This document shows positions 15,143-15,753 of a stretch of 15,753 bases of DNA, piece after piece (the stretch's first letter is position 1; every line of letters starts with the position of its first letter). The notes under the pieces are model-generated. The model saw only the letters and a list, made by a program, of their open reading frames with translations, ran no database searches and was not told the origin of the DNA. The position numbers and the translations under genes were made by a program. The DNA lies in assembly GCA_965662885.1 (NCBI GenBank), contig CBFIJI010000046.1, forward strand, positions 1 to 15,753. Direction: 5' to 3'. This DNA comes from CBFIJI01 sp965662885. Its GTDB lineage: Bacteria; Bacteroidota; Bacteroidia; Flavobacteriales; Flavobacteriaceae.

Positions 15143-15753
15143 ATGCAATTACTTCAACGAAAAACGGTTCTCCTTTTGGCCTTTTTAAGCAGCTCTTTGT
15201 TCTACGGACAAGATGCAACAACAATTTACAAACAATTGGAGAAATTCAATTTTTTAGGGTCAGTACTCTATGTAGCTGCGCATCCAGATGATGAAAACAC
15301 CCGAATGATTTCTTACTTTTCCAATCATGTAAATGCACGAACTGCATATCTTTCGATGACTCGAGGAGATGGGGGGCAAAACCTTATCGGAACGGAATTA
15401 AGAGAAGGATTAGGCGTTATCCGAACACAAGAGCTACTAGGTGCACGATCAATAGACGGTGGAGAACAATTTTTCACTACGGCTAATGATTTTGGTTTTT
15501 CCAAACATCCTGAGGAAACCCTTAGTTTTTGGAATAAAGAAGAGGTACTCTCCCAAATTGTGTATCGAATTCGCCACTTTAAACCGGACATTATCATCAA
15601 CCGTTTTGATCACAGAACGCCAGGGAGAACTCATGGTCACCACACCAGTTCTGCGATGTTGAGTGTGGAGGCATTTGATTTGGCTACGATCCTAAAATCT
15701 ATCCGGAACATTTAAAAAATACAGAAACCTGGCAACCTCATCGCCTCTTTTTT
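15143..15753 (+). CDS. PIG-L (LmbE-like) deacetylase, frameshifted and cut by window end
   Basis: The N-terminal part of an exported PIG-L family zinc deacetylase. A signal peptide (about 1-22, ending FYGQ) precedes AHPDDE at 46-51 (ligand candidates H47 and D50), TRGDGGQN, and GRTHGHHTSSA with H164/H166/H167. Such proteins remove acetyl groups from N-acetylated sugars or conjugates; the substrate here is unknown. Flavobacterial members of this type run to about 800 residues. The first frame stops at 15713-15715, yet from 15688 the -1 frame continues with DPKIYPEHLKNTETWQPHRL to the window edge, the expected family sequence. One base therefore appears to be missing near 15686-15687. It is either a sequencing error or a true inactivating mutation. 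It starts 5 bp after the preceding gene. Confidence 0.85.

Noticed and set aside
15683..15715. Programmed ribosomal frameshift in the PIG-L gene
   Set aside because: No X-XXY-YYZ slippery site or downstream stem is visible at GGCTACGATCC, and the family is not known to use recoding.
1..15753. CRISPR array, prophage, insertion sequence, tRNA or defence system
   Set aside because: No direct-repeat array, transposase, integrase, terminal inverted repeats, cloverleaf or recognisable defence gene was found on either strand.

Overview
The window looks like a chromosomal segment of a member of the Bacteroidota, most likely a marine Flavobacteriaceae. The reasons are AT-rich coding DNA, secretion signals ending in the typical '-AQ/-GQ', several TAnnTTTG-like promoter boxes, few Shine-Dalgarno sites, and characteristic families: a fused CcsBA, DUF6174 lipoproteins, a DUF5117/DUF4953 metalloprotease, a VPS10/BNR-repeat exoprotein and a long-type PIG-L protein. 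I see no tRNA, rRNA, CRISPR array, insertion sequence, phage gene or att site. This is mostly ordinary flavobacterial core and periplasm-related content.

Layout. (1) 1-1588 (-): secreted BNR/Asp-box repeat protein, cut at its C-terminus by the window start. It is divergent from (2) 1730-4063 (+), a secreted HExxHxxGxxH zinc metalloprotease, which is followed by (3) 4101-4595 (+), a half-size asparaginase. (4) 4605-6445 (-): two guanidino-group-modifying enzymes two bases apart, a CtlX-type citrulline hydrolase and an amidinotransferase/arginine-deiminase-fold enzyme. (5) 6526-6948 (+): a TerB-like protein, overlapping tail to tail in the tetramer CTAG with (6) a 70-residue membrane protein made of two copies of one ~31-residue module. 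(7) 7200-8646 (-): three tandem DUF6174 paralogs with a conserved CxC. (8) 8709-11840 (-): fused ResB-CcsA cytochrome c synthase, preceded by (9) a 94-residue three-helix membrane protein. (10) 12374-15753 (+): an operon-like run of a Rossmann/DUF2520 protein, a KdsC-type HAD phosphatase, Maf pyrophosphatase, an unrecognised exported protein, and a PIG-L deacetylase that carries a one-base frameshift just before the window ends.

How the genes work together. CcsBA attaches heme to c-type cytochromes on the outer face of the inner membrane. The CxC-bearing DUF6174 proteins lie directly downstream on the same strand, so a link is possible but unproven. The asparaginase domain and the two guanidino enzymes suggest local nitrogen salvage from amides and ureido/guanidino compounds. 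KdsC (Kdo/nonulosonate phosphate) and Maf (nucleotide sanitation) are cytoplasmic housekeeping. The metalloprotease, the BNR protein and the PIG-L protein are exported.

The most notable observations are: a 16-bp element (15/16 identical) exactly 24 bp upstream of two of the three DUF6174 genes; the tandem DUF6174 set itself; the internally duplicated mini membrane protein; a relic signal-peptide-like segment at the CcsBA fusion joint; a probable leaderless start for the DUF2520 gene; and the PIG-L frameshift.
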